From contig CAZNDH010000003.1 of assembly GCA_964571765.1 (NCBI GenBank), positions 62,001-126,000 on the forward strand: DNA of 64,000 nucleotides, read 5' to 3'. How positions within the stretch are numbered: position 1 is the first letter of the stretch; each line of letters opens with the position of its first letter. Shown in pieces: positions 36,088 through 44,824 of this stretch. A program made the position numbers and the translations under genes. The notes beneath the pieces are model-generated. The model made no database searches, was not told the origin of the DNA, and worked only from the letters and a program-made list of their open reading frames with translations. The DNA is from ZC4RG35 sp964571765. GTDB taxonomy: Bacteria > Actinomycetota > Acidimicrobiia > Spongiisociales > ZC4RG35.

Positions 36088-37232
36088 TCCGGTCCGGTTG
36101 GCGTCACCTCGTCCACCTCGTTCTCCGGCTCGTCGAGGATCACTTGGTAGCTGCGCCGGGACTCGGAGATGATCGCCTGGATGATGCCGGTCATGGGCAG
36201 GGCGAGGAGAACACCGACACCCCCGAGCAGCGAAGCTCCGGCGATGATCGCCCCCACCGAGACCGCAGGGTGGATCTCCATGGTCCTCTTGGTTATGAAA
36301 GGGCCGAATACGTAGTTCTCCACTTGCTGATAGGCAATGAATATCACCAGGACCCATATCAGTGTGGCCGTATCGTTGAAGGTGAGGGCGACAACCGCGG
36401 GGAGCACCATCGCCAGGTAGGTCCCTACCACCGGGACGAACTGGCTGAGCACCCCCACCCAGATCCCCAAGGAGATTGCGAACGGGACCCCGAGCAGACC
36501 GAGGGCGGCAGCAGCCACCGTGGCGCTGAGCACCGCCAGGACCAGGCGGGAGTAGATGTAGCCGCCCATCTTCTCCACGGCCACGTCCCAGATGCGCATC
36601 GCGCTCCTCTGCTGCTGCTCGGGCATGAAGGAGAGCACGGTCCGCTGCAGCTTGGGGAGCTCGGCGAGCATGAAGAAGGAGAAGAGGGCAACCGTGGTGG
36701 CGAAGAAGAGGAACCCCGCCAACGAGGCACCCAGGCTGATCAGGCCGCCGGCGAGAGTCCCGCCCACGTCCTGCAGGTTGTCGATGATCTCCCGGCCAAT
36801 GACCTCGGGATCGACATCCAGCTCGATGCCGAGGTTGTCGGCGAGGAACCCGAGCACGGCCTCGAGGTAGTCGGGCATCGCTTCGAGCAGCTCCCCTATC
36901 TGGGCGACGAACAAGGGAGCCAGGGCAGCGGCGAACCCCAGGGCGACTCCCAGAGCGACGATGAACACCACACCGGTCGCCAGGCCACGCCGCCACCCCC
37001 TCTTCTCGAGGAAATGAACCGGAGGCTCGAAGGCGACCGCGACAAAAACCGAGACGAACACCATGAACAGCAGGTTGGCCAGCCTGTACCCGAGGAAGAG
37101 GACAGCGGCCACGCCGAGGAGGACCCCCGCCACCACCAGTGTGCGGTTGCGAAAGGTCCGAGCGTCGTCACGTCCGCTGCTGGCCACCATCCCGCTGCCA
37201 GCGTAGGAACCGGTTGACCGCTCCGCTGGCAT
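36084..37232 (-). CDS. AI-2E family membrane transporter (PerM/YdiK-like)
   Basis: A 382-residue protein with about eight transmembrane helices. Two open near residue 35, a soluble amphipathic region follows (about residues 115-165), and the conserved C-terminal block includes GVPFAISLGIWVGVLSQFVP, the YQQVENYVFGP motif and a final VLLALPMTG segment. Family members are linked to autoinducer-2 export, Na+/H+ exchange or cell-envelope roles; substrate unknown. ATG 37232 is chosen because a longer start would overlap the divergent acyl-CoA synthetase; ATG 37190 is an alternative. Translational overlap with the binding-protein gene suggests one operon of four genes ending in mcr. Confidence 0.86.
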   Translation of the reverse strand: MPAERSTGSYAGSGMVASSGRDDARTFRNRTLVVAGVLLGVAAVLFLGYRLANLLFMVFVSVFVAVAFEPPVHFLEKRGWRRGLATGVVFIVALGVALGFAAALAPLFVAQIGELLEAMPDYLEAVLGFLADNLGIELDVDPEVIGREIIDNLQDVGGTLAGGLISLGASLAGFLFFATTVALFSFFMLAELPKLQRTVLSFMPEQQQRSAMRIWDVAVEKMGGYIYSRLVLAVLSATVAAAALGLLGVPFAISLGIWVGVLSQFVPVVGTYLAMVLPAVVALTFNDTATLIWVLVIFIAYQQVENYVFGPFITKRTMEIHPAVSVGAIIAGASLLGGVGVLLALPMTGIIQAIISESRRSYQVILDEPENEVDEVTPTGPE

Positions 37233-37255
37233 CTTCGATACCCTCGGCAGGTCAC

Positions 37256-39190
37256 ATGGAGCGCTTCGAAATCGCATGGAGACCCGATGCCTCCCGTGCC
37301 GCCGCCACCAACACCCAGCGTTTCATCGAGGCCCATGGGCTCTCCGGCTACGCCGATCTGGTCGAGCGGTCCACGGCCGACCCGGAGTGGTTCTGGTGGG
37401 AGGTGGTCGACTTCCTCGGTCTCCCCTTCGATCGCCGGCCCACCATCATCAGGGACACATCCCGGGGCCACCCATGGGCGACCTGGTTCGTCGACGGGGG
37501 TTTCAACATGTCGCGCGCATGTGTCGACCGCTGGGCGGGATCCGACCCCCATCGCCTCGCGGTCAGAGCCCAGCGAGAGGCCGGGGAGACCACAGAGACC
37601 ACCTACGGAGAGCTCGCCGACCAGGTGTCGCGTCTTGCCGGAGCGCTGCGCGGGCTCGGCGTCCGCCGGGGGGATGCAGTCGCCGTCTTCCTCCCCATGG
37701 GGTTGGAGGCAGTGGCCTCGATGCTGGCAGTAGCCCGGCTCGGGGCCGTGTTCATCCCGGTCTTCTCCGGCTACGCCGCCGAGGCGGTGGCCACACGGCT
37801 CCACGACCCGGTGCCGCGGGTGTTGATCTGCGCCAACGCATTTCAGAGGAGGGGCAGGGTGGTACCGATGAAGGAGACGGCCGAGCAGGCCTGCCTCATC
37901 GCCGGGAGCGACACCCGAATCCTGGTCGTGGACTACATCGAGGGCCAAACCCCCACGATGAGGGTAGGAATAGACTTCTGGTGGCACCGGCTGATCAACT
38001 CCTCCGAGCCACTGGACCCTGAGCCGACCCGGTCGGAGGACCCTGTGATGATCGCCTACACCTCGGGCACCACGGGCAAGCCGAAGGGTGCGGTCCACGT
38101 CCAGGCGGGCCTGACGGTCAAGATCGCCGCCGAGGGCGCCTTCCAGATGGATGTCAAGCGTGACGACGTGCTGATGTGGGCCACCGACATGGGATGGATA
38201 ATGGGCCCCTGGATGGTCATTGCCGGGCTGGCCAACGGGGCCGCGATCGGCACCTATGACGGTGCCCCCGACTACCCCGGTCCCGACCGCCTCTGGCGTG
38301 TGGCAGAAGAGTTGGAGCTCACCCTCCTCGGTATCTCCCCCACCCTGATCCGGTCGCTCCAGCCAGGTGGTGCCGAGCCGGCCCGACGCTGCGACCTGAG
38401 CCGGCTCCGTGCCTTCGGCTCCACCGGTGAGCCGTGGAACCCTGATCCCTGGTGGTGGTTGTTCCGAGATGTGGGAAGGGAGGAGGTTCCCATCGTCAAC
38501 CTGTCGGGTGGGACCGAGATCGGGGCCTGCATCCTCTCGGTGAACCTCCTCCAGGGAGTCAAGCCCACCTCGCTCGGAGGGCCCGCCCTGGGGGTCGACG
38601 CAGACGTTTACGACGACCAAGGGCGGCCCCTCCGGGGCTCGGTGGGCGAGCTGGTGGTCCGGGGATCCTGGCCGGGCATGACCCGGGGGTTCTGGGGAGA
38701 GCCGGACCGCTACCTGGAGACGTATTGGTCGCGGTTCGAGAACACCTGGGTCCATGGCGACTGGGCTTCGATCGACGAGGACGGGTTCTGGTTCCTCCAC
38801 GGACGCTCTGACGACACCCTCAACATCGCGGGGAAGAGGATCGGGCCCGCCGAAATCGAGTCGGCGACTGTCGCCCTCGACGAAGTGGTCACCGCGGCTG
38901 CGATCGGGATCCCCGATCAGGTGAAGGGGGAGGTGGTTGCCCTATACCTGGTCCCCGCTCCCGGCATCACCCCCGACACCGCCTTGGAGGCAAGGGTCAT
39001 CACCGCGGTGGTGGATGCTCTGGGCAAGGCGTTTCGCCCAGCCAAGGTGGAGTGGGCCGCCGACCTTCCCCGGACCCGGTCCCAGAAGATCATGAGGAGG
39101 GTGGTCCGGGCACGGGCCCTGGGCGAAGACCCCGGCGACCTGAGCACCCTGGAGAACCCGGAGAGCCTGGACGGGATCATCCCCCTGTAG
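37256..39190 (+). CDS. Acyl-CoA synthetase, acetyl-CoA synthetase-like
   Basis: A 644-residue AMP-forming CoA ligase. The N-terminal ACS-type helical segment (WFWWEVVDFLGLPF) precedes the phosphate loop YTSGTTGKPKGAVH; then come WATDMGWIMGPW, NLSGGTEIG, the hinge GDWASIDEDGFWFLHGRSDDTLNIAGKRIGPAEIES and the catalytic lysine in TRSQKIMRR, the site acetylated in Acs enzymes. The tryptophan-rich start and length suggest a short or medium acyl substrate. ATG at 37256 leaves only 23 bases to the divergent transporter start. Confidence 0.9.
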   Translation: MERFEIAWRPDASRAAATNTQRFIEAHGLSGYADLVERSTADPEWFWWEVVDFLGLPFDRRPTIIRDTSRGHPWATWFVDGGFNMSRACVDRWAGSDPHRLAVRAQREAGETTETTYGELADQVSRLAGALRGLGVRRGDAVAVFLPMGLEAVASMLAVARLGAVFIPVFSGYAAEAVATRLHDPVPRVLICANAFQRRGRVVPMKETAEQACLIAGSDTRILVVDYIEGQTPTMRVGIDFWWHRLINSSEPLDPEPTRSEDPVMIAYTSGTTGKPKGAVHVQAGLTVKIAAEGAFQMDVKRDDVLMWATDMGWIMGPWMVIAGLANGAAIGTYDGAPDYPGPDRLWRVAEELELTLLGISPTLIRSLQPGGAEPARRCDLSRLRAFGSTGEPWNPDPWWWLFRDVGREEVPIVNLSGGTEIGACILSVNLLQGVKPTSLGGPALGVDADVYDDQGRPLRGSVGELVVRGSWPGMTRGFWGEPDRYLETYWSRFENTWVHGDWASIDEDGFWFLHGRSDDTLNIAGKRIGPAEIESATVALDEVVTAAAIGIPDQVKGEVVALYLVPAPGITPDTALEARVITAVVDALGKAFRPAKVEWAADLPRTRSQKIMRRVVRARALGEDPGDLSTLENPESLDGIIPL

Positions 39191-39256
39191 TCCTTGACGA
39201 TCGGCCGATGCCAGGTACATCCGAGCGAAGCGAGCTGACCCGATCGGAGGTCGGGT

Positions 39257-40027
39257 CTACTTTGGCGGCATGCGGGCCCCGGCGTCGAGGCGGATCACCT
39301 CGCCGTTGAGCATCGGGTTCTCCACGATTGCCTGGACGAGATGGGCGAAATCGTCGGGCGTCCCCAGCCGTCGAGGGAATACCTGCAATTCGGCCAGGGA
39401 CTGCTTGAGCTCGGGAGGGGCACTGTCGAGTAGGGGGGTGTCCATGATCCCCGGGGCGATCGTCACCACCCTGATCCCCATGCTTCCCAGGTCCCGGGCT
39501 AGTGGGAGGGTCATCCCGACCACGCCACCCTTCGACGCCGAGTAGGCCGCCTGGCCGATCTGGCCCTCGAAGGCGGCTATGGAAGCGACATTGACGATAA
39601 CGCCGCGCTCTCCGGCAGGCCCCGGCTCGTTGCGGGCCATGACCACGGCCACGTTTCGGATGACGTCGAACATCCCCACCAGGTTGACCGCGATCGTCAG
39701 CTTGAACAGCTCGAGGTCGAAGAGGGCACCCTCACGGGATACCACTCTCTGGGCGGGAGCGATCCCGGCCGCGTTGACCAGGACGTCGATCCGACCGAAG
39801 GCTTCACCCGACCCGACCACCGCGGCCTTTACCGATGCCGGGTCCGAGACGTCGCAGTGGAGAAAACGAGCCCGCTCACCAAGGGAGGCGGCCGCCGCCG
39901 ACCCTCTCTCCTCGTCGCGGTCGAGGAGGGCGACCGAGCCTCCCCGAGCCACCACCCGGCGTGCCGCCCCGAGACCGAGCCCCGAGGCCCCGCCGGTGAC
40001 AACCCAAACACTCCGCTCGAGATCCAT
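39257..40027 (-). CDS. SDR 3-hydroxyacyl-CoA dehydrogenase, HSD17B10-like
   Basis: A 256-residue short-chain dehydrogenase with TGGASGLGLG, NAAGIAPA, the catalytic Ser then YSASKGGVVGMTLPLARDLG, and APGIMDTPLL. The C-terminus ending in HLVQAIVENPMLNGEVIRLDAG is the signature of type II 3-hydroxyacyl-CoA dehydrogenase, which oxidises (3S)-hydroxy-2-methylbutyryl-CoA and related acyl-CoAs. It adds to the acyl-CoA catabolism theme of the preceding genes. Convergent with the acyl-CoA synthetase across 66 bases in which I see no clear terminator. Confidence 0.9.
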   Translation of the reverse strand: MDLERSVWVVTGGASGLGLGAARRVVARGGSVALLDRDEERGSAAAASLGERARFLHCDVSDPASVKAAVVGSGEAFGRIDVLVNAAGIAPAQRVVSREGALFDLELFKLTIAVNLVGMFDVIRNVAVVMARNEPGPAGERGVIVNVASIAAFEGQIGQAAYSASKGGVVGMTLPLARDLGSMGIRVVTIAPGIMDTPLLDSAPPELKQSLAELQVFPRRLGTPDDFAHLVQAIVENPMLNGEVIRLDAGARMPPK

Positions 40028-40096
40028 GGGCCCTCCTACCTGCCCGGGGCCGACGCTACCACCGTTAGCGGCCGGCGAATGCTGTCATGGGGCGAC

Positions 40097-40861
40097 ATGA
40101 TCGGGGTGTTCGACTCAGGTGTCGGTGGTCTCGCGGTCCTCGTCGAGCTGAGGAGCGCGCTCCCTGACGCCGACCTGACCTACGTGGCCGACCGGGAGCG
40201 GGCCCCTTATGGGACGAGAACGCTCGAGGAGGTGCAGCAGTTCTCACTGGAGGTCACCACCTGGCTGCTCGACCGGGGTGCTACCACCCTTGTCGTCGCC
40301 TGCAACACGGCCTCGGCCGCCGCCCTCGACATCCTGAGGCTCGAGCACCCTCAGGTCCCCATCGTGGGCATGGAGCCGGCGGTCAAGCCGGCCACCGCCA
40401 CGACGGGGACCGGGGTGGTAGCCGTGTTTGCCACCTCGGTGACCTTCCAGGGCCGGCTCTTCGGCTCCCTGGTCGACCGTTACGCCCACCAGGCGCGGGT
40501 CCTCACCCGGGCCTGCCCCCGCTGGGTGGAGCTCGTGGAGGCCGGGGTGGTCGAGGGTGACGAAGCCGAGGAGGCGGTCGCCGAGCAACTCGCACCGGTC
40601 ATCGACGCCGGCGCCGACACCCTGGTCTTGGGGTGCACACACTTCTCTTTTCTCTCACCACTGGTCCAGCGTCTCGCCGGCCCCACGATCAGGGTGATCG
40701 ACCCGGCGCCGGCTGTGGCCCGCCAGACCGCCCGGGTTGCCGGGTCGGAACGGGGCGGAGGTTCCCTGGTATTGGCCGCCTCGGGCGATCGTGAAGGATT
40801 CGCCGCCCTGGCCTCGAGTCTGGTCGGTCTCCAATCCGGCGATATCGTGGCCTTCCCATGA
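40097..40861 (+). CDS. murI: Glutamate racemase
   Basis: A 254-residue racemase supplying D-glutamate for peptidoglycan. It opens with MIGVFDSGVGGLAVL (the catalytic-site Asp-Ser), followed by ERAPYGTRT, the first catalytic cysteine in VACNTASAA and the second in LGCTHFSFL. ATG 40097 starts exactly where the family usually begins; an ATG 18 bases earlier is possible. The stop overlaps the menF start by ATGA. The L,D-transpeptidase is the other cell-wall gene in the window, 13 kb away. Confidence 0.94.
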   Translation: MIGVFDSGVGGLAVLVELRSALPDADLTYVADRERAPYGTRTLEEVQQFSLEVTTWLLDRGATTLVVACNTASAAALDILRLEHPQVPIVGMEPAVKPATATTGTGVVAVFATSVTFQGRLFGSLVDRYAHQARVLTRACPRWVELVEAGVVEGDEAEEAVAEQLAPVIDAGADTLVLGCTHFSFLSPLVQRLAGPTIRVIDPAPAVARQTARVAGSERGGGSLVLAASGDREGFAALASSLVGLQSGDIVAFP

Positions 40862-41886
40862 GCGAAACGCCCGGCCCGGTGTGGTCAGGCCCCCACCTCT
40901 ACCTGGAGGGTGTGGGGCAGGCCGCGGTCTACGACCCGGGTACCGGCCCCGATCGGTTCACCAGGGCGCGCAGCTGGCTCGAAGGCACCGGAAGACAGAT
41001 CGGATTCGCCTCGTTCACCTTCGACCCATCCGACCCGGGCTCGGTCGTTCTGGCTCCTGAACGGGTGGTCGACTCCCCAGCCGCCCCGGCGAGTGGGACC
41101 CTACCCGGGGGAGTCCTCGTCGACGACGGGCGGGTGGTGTGGGCGAAAGGCTTCGACTCGGCGGTGGAATCCCTCGAGGCAGGCAGGGTCGACAAGGTGG
41201 TCCTGGCCCGTCAGGCGCGGGTTGAATTCTCCGCACCGGTGGACTCCCGAACCGTGCTCTCCAGGCTGATCACCGGCAACCCCTCCACCTACTCTTTTCT
41301 CATCGAAGGCCTGGTCGGAGCCAGCCCCGAGCTCCTGGTCTCCCTGGACGGTGAGAGTGTCAGCTCGCTTGTCCTCGCCGGAACCTCACCGGGCGCCGAA
41401 GGCCTCACCAACGAGAAGAACACCATCGAGCACGACCTGGCCGCCGGATCGGTGGAGTCCGGACTGCGCCATCACACCACCGGTCTGGTGGCGGAGCGCT
41501 CGGTTCTCCGCTTCGGGAAGATCAGCCATCTGGGAACCAGCTTCTCGGCCAAGGCGATTCCAGGGGTGGGGGTGCTGGACCTGCTCGAGTCTCTCCATCC
41601 CACCGCGGCCGTGGCCGGCGTTCCCACCACCAGCGCCCTGAGGCTCATCCGCCAGATTGAGCCCCCCCGGGGCAGATACGCCGGGCCGCTCGGCTGGTTC
41701 GACCGCGACGGCAATGGCGAGTTCACCCTCGCCCTCCGCTGTGGGCTCATCGAAGGCCGGGTGGCGACCCTCTACTCGGGGGGCGGTCTGGTCGCCGGAT
41801 CGGACCTCGACGAGGAGTGGGATGAGACCCGTCTGAAGCTGGGACCGATGTGGACTGCGCTAGGACTCGACGACCTCGACGGCTGA
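40858..41886 (+). CDS. menF: Isochorismate synthase
   Basis: A 342-residue chorismate-binding enzyme that converts chorismate to isochorismate, the first committed menaquinone step. The C-terminal chorismate-binding core is clear: KVVLARQARV, SPELLVSL, AGTSPG, the LHPTAAVAGVP block, YAGPLGWFDRDGNGEFTLALRC and SGGGLVAGSDLDEEWDET. The first 100 residues are divergent and short, as in EntC/DhbC-like proteins. The position beside menD and menC supports MenF over a siderophore EntC. Its last 27 bases overlap the end of the convergent menD. Confidence 0.9.
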   Translation: MSETPGPVWSGPHLYLEGVGQAAVYDPGTGPDRFTRARSWLEGTGRQIGFASFTFDPSDPGSVVLAPERVVDSPAAPASGTLPGGVLVDDGRVVWAKGFDSAVESLEAGRVDKVVLARQARVEFSAPVDSRTVLSRLITGNPSTYSFLIEGLVGASPELLVSLDGESVSSLVLAGTSPGAEGLTNEKNTIEHDLAAGSVESGLRHHTTGLVAERSVLRFGKISHLGTSFSAKAIPGVGVLDLLESLHPTAAVAGVPTTSALRLIRQIEPPRGRYAGPLGWFDRDGNGEFTLALRCGLIEGRVATLYSGGGLVAGSDLDEEWDETRLKLGPMWTALGLDDLDG

Positions 41887-43551
41887 TCGACCGATCTCGT
41901 CCAGCCGGTGCCTCGTCTCGAGATCCGTCGCCCGGTCCACCGGCACCTCGACGATCGTTCGCCCACCTGTTGCCATGGCCTCGGCGACGGCGGCGCCGAG
42001 ACGCTCCGGTTCGGCCACAGACCTGTGGGTGAGCCCGTGGAGCGCGGCCAGGTCGGCGATGCGCCGTCGGTGGGGGGTGACGAACAGCCGCTCGTAGAAG
42101 GGCGCGTGGCGGGCGAGGGGCAGCGAATCGAAGAGCCCGCCTCCACCGTTGTCGGCCACCACCACCACCAGATCGGAGACCTCCTCACCGAGGTACCCGT
42201 TCGAGTCGTGAAAGAGTCCCAGGTCCCCGCTGAAGGCGACCGTGCCGGGCATGGCGGTAGATACCCCGAGGGCGGTGGAGACGAACCCGTCGACACCGGA
42301 AGCTCCCCGGTTGGCCACCACCATCCCACTCCGCGTGAGGTGGGCGTCGACCTCCCTGATGGGCAGGGACGACCCAACGACCAGGCAGCTCCAATCGACC
42401 CTGTCGAGCTCGGCTGCGATCCGGGCGCCACTGTTGGTCGTGGAGTCGGCGAGGAAGGCGGCCATGCCATCCCGAGCTGTGGTAGCCGCCAGGCGCCAAC
42501 GGTCCACCCAGTCCCGGTCCTGGAGGGGCTGGATGCTCTCCAGTAGAGCCACGGGGTCACCGTCGAAACGAACCGTGGCATTGCCTCCCGGATCGATGGG
42601 ACGACCCCGAGGGTGAGCTCGGATCCTCTGTCCGGCCGAACCGAATAGACCTTCCAACCGGTCGGAGGGCCCGATGGCTCCCACGGCGAGCACCAAGTCG
42701 GGTGACAGAGCTCGGGGCACTCCTCCGGCGAGGAGATGGTGATAGCTATCGACAACATCCCCACCCCGAAGACCGGAGAGGGCTGTGGCCAGCACCGGCC
42801 AGCCGAGGAGGTGAGCAGCCGCCATCAGCCGGTCGCGGTCGTAGTCGCCGGCGCCGGCAATGATCAGGCCACGGCTCGTGGTTGATATGTCAGGCAGGGC
42901 GGCGGCCGTCGGCGTACCCCTCGGGGGATCGTGCCAGGGCAGCCCATCAGAACGGCCCTCGACGGGATGGATGAAAGGCTCCCAACGGGTGCGTCCGTCG
43001 TCGCTGACCGGAACTGTAGGCTCGCGAAAGGCCACGTTGAGGTGGACCGGGCCGGGAAGGGCGGTGTCGCCCCGCGACGCGGACAGGGCGGCGCACACCG
43101 TCGACCGCCAGCGATCGTTGCCGTCTTCGCCTTCAGGAGCCGGGATGTCGCAGAAGCGCCTGACCCGGGCGCCGAACATCTCGACCTGGTCGATGGCCTG
43201 ATTGGCGCCCACCCCCCTCAGCTCGGAAGGGCGGTCCGCCGAGACCAGGACCAAGGGAGTCAGCGACATATCGGCCTCCACCACCGCCGGATACCAGTTG
43301 GCAGGGGCGGTTCCGGAGGTGGACACCACCGCCGCCGGCGTCCCCGTCGCCTTGGCCCGGCCCAGGGCCCAGAATGCCGCCGACCTCTCGTCGATGACCA
43401 CCACGGTGTCGACCTGGGGATGACCGGCGGCGGCGATGGCCAGGGCCGCCGATCGCGACCCCGGGGATATCACCACCATCTCCACCCCGTTGCGGGCCAT
43501 CTCATCGATGACGACTTCGGCCAGGGCGGTGCTTGGGTTGGGTCTGGTCAC
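41860..43551 (-). CDS. menD: SEPHCHC synthase (menaquinone biosynthesis)
   Basis: A 563-residue thiamine-diphosphate enzyme that joins 2-oxoglutarate-derived semialdehyde to isochorismate. It begins NPSTALAEVVIDEMARNGV and has the MenD signature SPGSRSAALA, then the DERSAAFWALGRAKATG segment, STSGTAPANWYPAVVEA and SADRPSELR. The C-terminal ThDP motif runs from GDLGLFHDSNGY to VADNGGGGLFDSLP. GTG start overlaps the menC stop (GTGA), so menC is translated just before it. Confidence 0.95.
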   Translation of the reverse strand: MTRPNPSTALAEVVIDEMARNGVEMVVISPGSRSAALAIAAAGHPQVDTVVVIDERSAAFWALGRAKATGTPAAVVSTSGTAPANWYPAVVEADMSLTPLVLVSADRPSELRGVGANQAIDQVEMFGARVRRFCDIPAPEGEDGNDRWRSTVCAALSASRGDTALPGPVHLNVAFREPTVPVSDDGRTRWEPFIHPVEGRSDGLPWHDPPRGTPTAAALPDISTTSRGLIIAGAGDYDRDRLMAAAHLLGWPVLATALSGLRGGDVVDSYHHLLAGGVPRALSPDLVLAVGAIGPSDRLEGLFGSAGQRIRAHPRGRPIDPGGNATVRFDGDPVALLESIQPLQDRDWVDRWRLAATTARDGMAAFLADSTTNSGARIAAELDRVDWSCLVVGSSLPIREVDAHLTRSGMVVANRGASGVDGFVSTALGVSTAMPGTVAFSGDLGLFHDSNGYLGEEVSDLVVVVADNGGGGLFDSLPLARHAPFYERLFVTPHRRRIADLAALHGLTHRSVAEPERLGAAVAEAMATGGRTIVEVPVDRATDLETRHRLDEIGRSAVEVVES

Positions 43552-44504
43552 GTCAGCACTTCAGCGGCGGCGCGCAGACGGCGGAGCAGGAGGGCGGCCA
43601 CGTCCCTGGGCGGACGCCAGCGCTCCAGTAGCTCCGGTTCCGGCTCGGGTCTCCTCACCTCGAGCAGGCCATGATTGGGGAGCAGCGGGTCGGCAGTGGG
43701 GTCTCCCCCGAGCAGGGATACCGTCCCCAGGCCGAAGGCATAAGGGGACTCGATCAGCGAGGCGGCGAGAAGCCCACCGTACATCCCCACCGAGGTCTCC
43801 AGAGCCGAAGAGACCACTACCGGGACCCCGGCCCTCCCCGCCAGGTCGACCACCCGCGAGACCCCACCCATCGGCTGGACCTTGAGCACCACGATGTCGG
43901 CCCCTCCCTCTTCGATCACCCGGAGCGGGTGCGGGCTCTGACGCACCAGCTCATCGGCGGCGAGGGGGATGTCAATCCGGCGACGCAGCTCCCGCATGTC
44001 CTCGAAGGTGGCCACCGGCTGTTCGACGTACTCGAGGCGGTGGCCCTCGAGGGCCCTGAGCCGGTTGGTGGCCGTCTCCAAGTCCCAGGAGGCGTTGACG
44101 TCCACCCTGATCCGGCCCTCCTCGCCGAGGACTTCCCTCACCGCTTCGATCCGTGCCAGATCGCTGATCTCGTCATCTCCCGGATCGGCGATCTTGACCT
44201 TGGCGGTGGTCGCACCCGAAGCCTCGACCAGGCGGGCGGCCGTGCCCGGGTCTACGGCGGGAACCGTCACGTTGACAGACACAACTTCCCGCCCGGGATC
44301 GGGGAGTTCACCGCAGGCCAGTTCCAGCGCAGCCGCCAGCCACTTCGTGGTCACCCGGGGCGGGTAGTCGGGGAACGGCGAGAACTCGCCCCATCCCGAC
44401 GGCCCCCTGATCAGCACAGCCTCCCGATGGTCAACCCTGCGGAAGCGGTGCAGCATCGGAATCCGCACCGGGTAGAGATCGAGGGCCTCCAGGGCGCCCT
44501 TCAC
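43548..44504 (-). CDS. menC: o-Succinylbenzoate synthase
   Basis: A 318-residue enolase-superfamily enzyme dehydrating SHCHC to o-succinylbenzoate. The N-terminal capping domain is followed by a barrel with the catalytic lysine in TAKVKIAD, metal-binding Asp in VDVNASW, Glu in EYVEQP and Asp in LAADEL, then the second-half lysine in IVVLKVQPMGG. The start GTG overlaps the stop of the cytochrome gene (GTGA); a far longer upstream frame is spurious. MenH, MenE, MenB and MenA are not in the window. Confidence 0.92.
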   Translation of the reverse strand: MKGALEALDLYPVRIPMLHRFRRVDHREAVLIRGPSGWGEFSPFPDYPPRVTTKWLAAALELACGELPDPGREVVSVNVTVPAVDPGTAARLVEASGATTAKVKIADPGDDEISDLARIEAVREVLGEEGRIRVDVNASWDLETATNRLRALEGHRLEYVEQPVATFEDMRELRRRIDIPLAADELVRQSPHPLRVIEEGGADIVVLKVQPMGGVSRVVDLAGRAGVPVVVSSALETSVGMYGGLLAASLIESPYAFGLGTVSLLGGDPTADPLLPNHGLLEVRRPEPEPELLERWRPPRDVAALLLRRLRAAAEVLT

Positions 44505-44824
44505 GCTTCCTGTACCTCCCGGATGTAGACGACCAGACGGGTGAGTTGGTCCTGGTCGAGACTGGATGAGAACGAGGGCATCCTCCCCCGGCCTCGCATT
44601 ATCGCCACCTCGAGGAAGGTGTCGGGATGGTCTGCCGAAGGCGAGCCTGGCCCCAGGGGCGGCCCGATGCCTCCGGAGAGGTCGGCACCGTGACAGTTGG
44701 CGCAGAGGAGGGTGTAGATCTCCGCTCCGTCGGCGTCGGCCGGAGGACGACTCACCCCACAGGCAGCGAGGGTCGCCGATACGGCCATGATGGCGAAGAG
44801 ACGCCAGGTCACAGTCGACGTCAC
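44501..44824 (-). CDS. Class I cytochrome c lipoprotein
   Basis: A 107-residue exported monohaem cytochrome. The signal peptide ends in the lipobox LAAC, so it is probably membrane-anchored. The haem site is CANCH, and the distal methionine is likely the one in GRGRMPSFSS. It is coupled by GTGA overlaps to manC upstream and menC downstream. Placement within a menaquinone operon suggests an electron carrier to or from the quinone pool, but the partner is unknown. Confidence 0.88.
   Translation of the reverse strand: MTSTVTWRLFAIMAVSATLAACGVSRPPADADGAEIYTLLCANCHGADLSGGIGPPLGPGSPSADHPDTFLEVAIMRGRGRMPSFSSSLDQDQLTRLVVYIREVQEA

Noticed and set aside
36088..36996. N-terminal extension of the second substrate-binding lipoprotein
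   Set aside because: The extension is antisense-like sequence over the AI-2E gene; the lipoprotein signal peptide begins at 36087 with ATGA overlap.
36896..38800. 634-codon open frame on the minus strand opposite the acyl-CoA synthetase
   Set aside because: Pro/Gly/Arg/His-rich product without family motifs, lying antisense to a gene with full AMP-ligase motifs; a composition shadow in high-GC DNA.
40858..41886. Salicylate or enterobactin-type isochorismate synthase instead of MenF
   Set aside because: No siderophore genes nearby, and menD and menC are directly adjacent.
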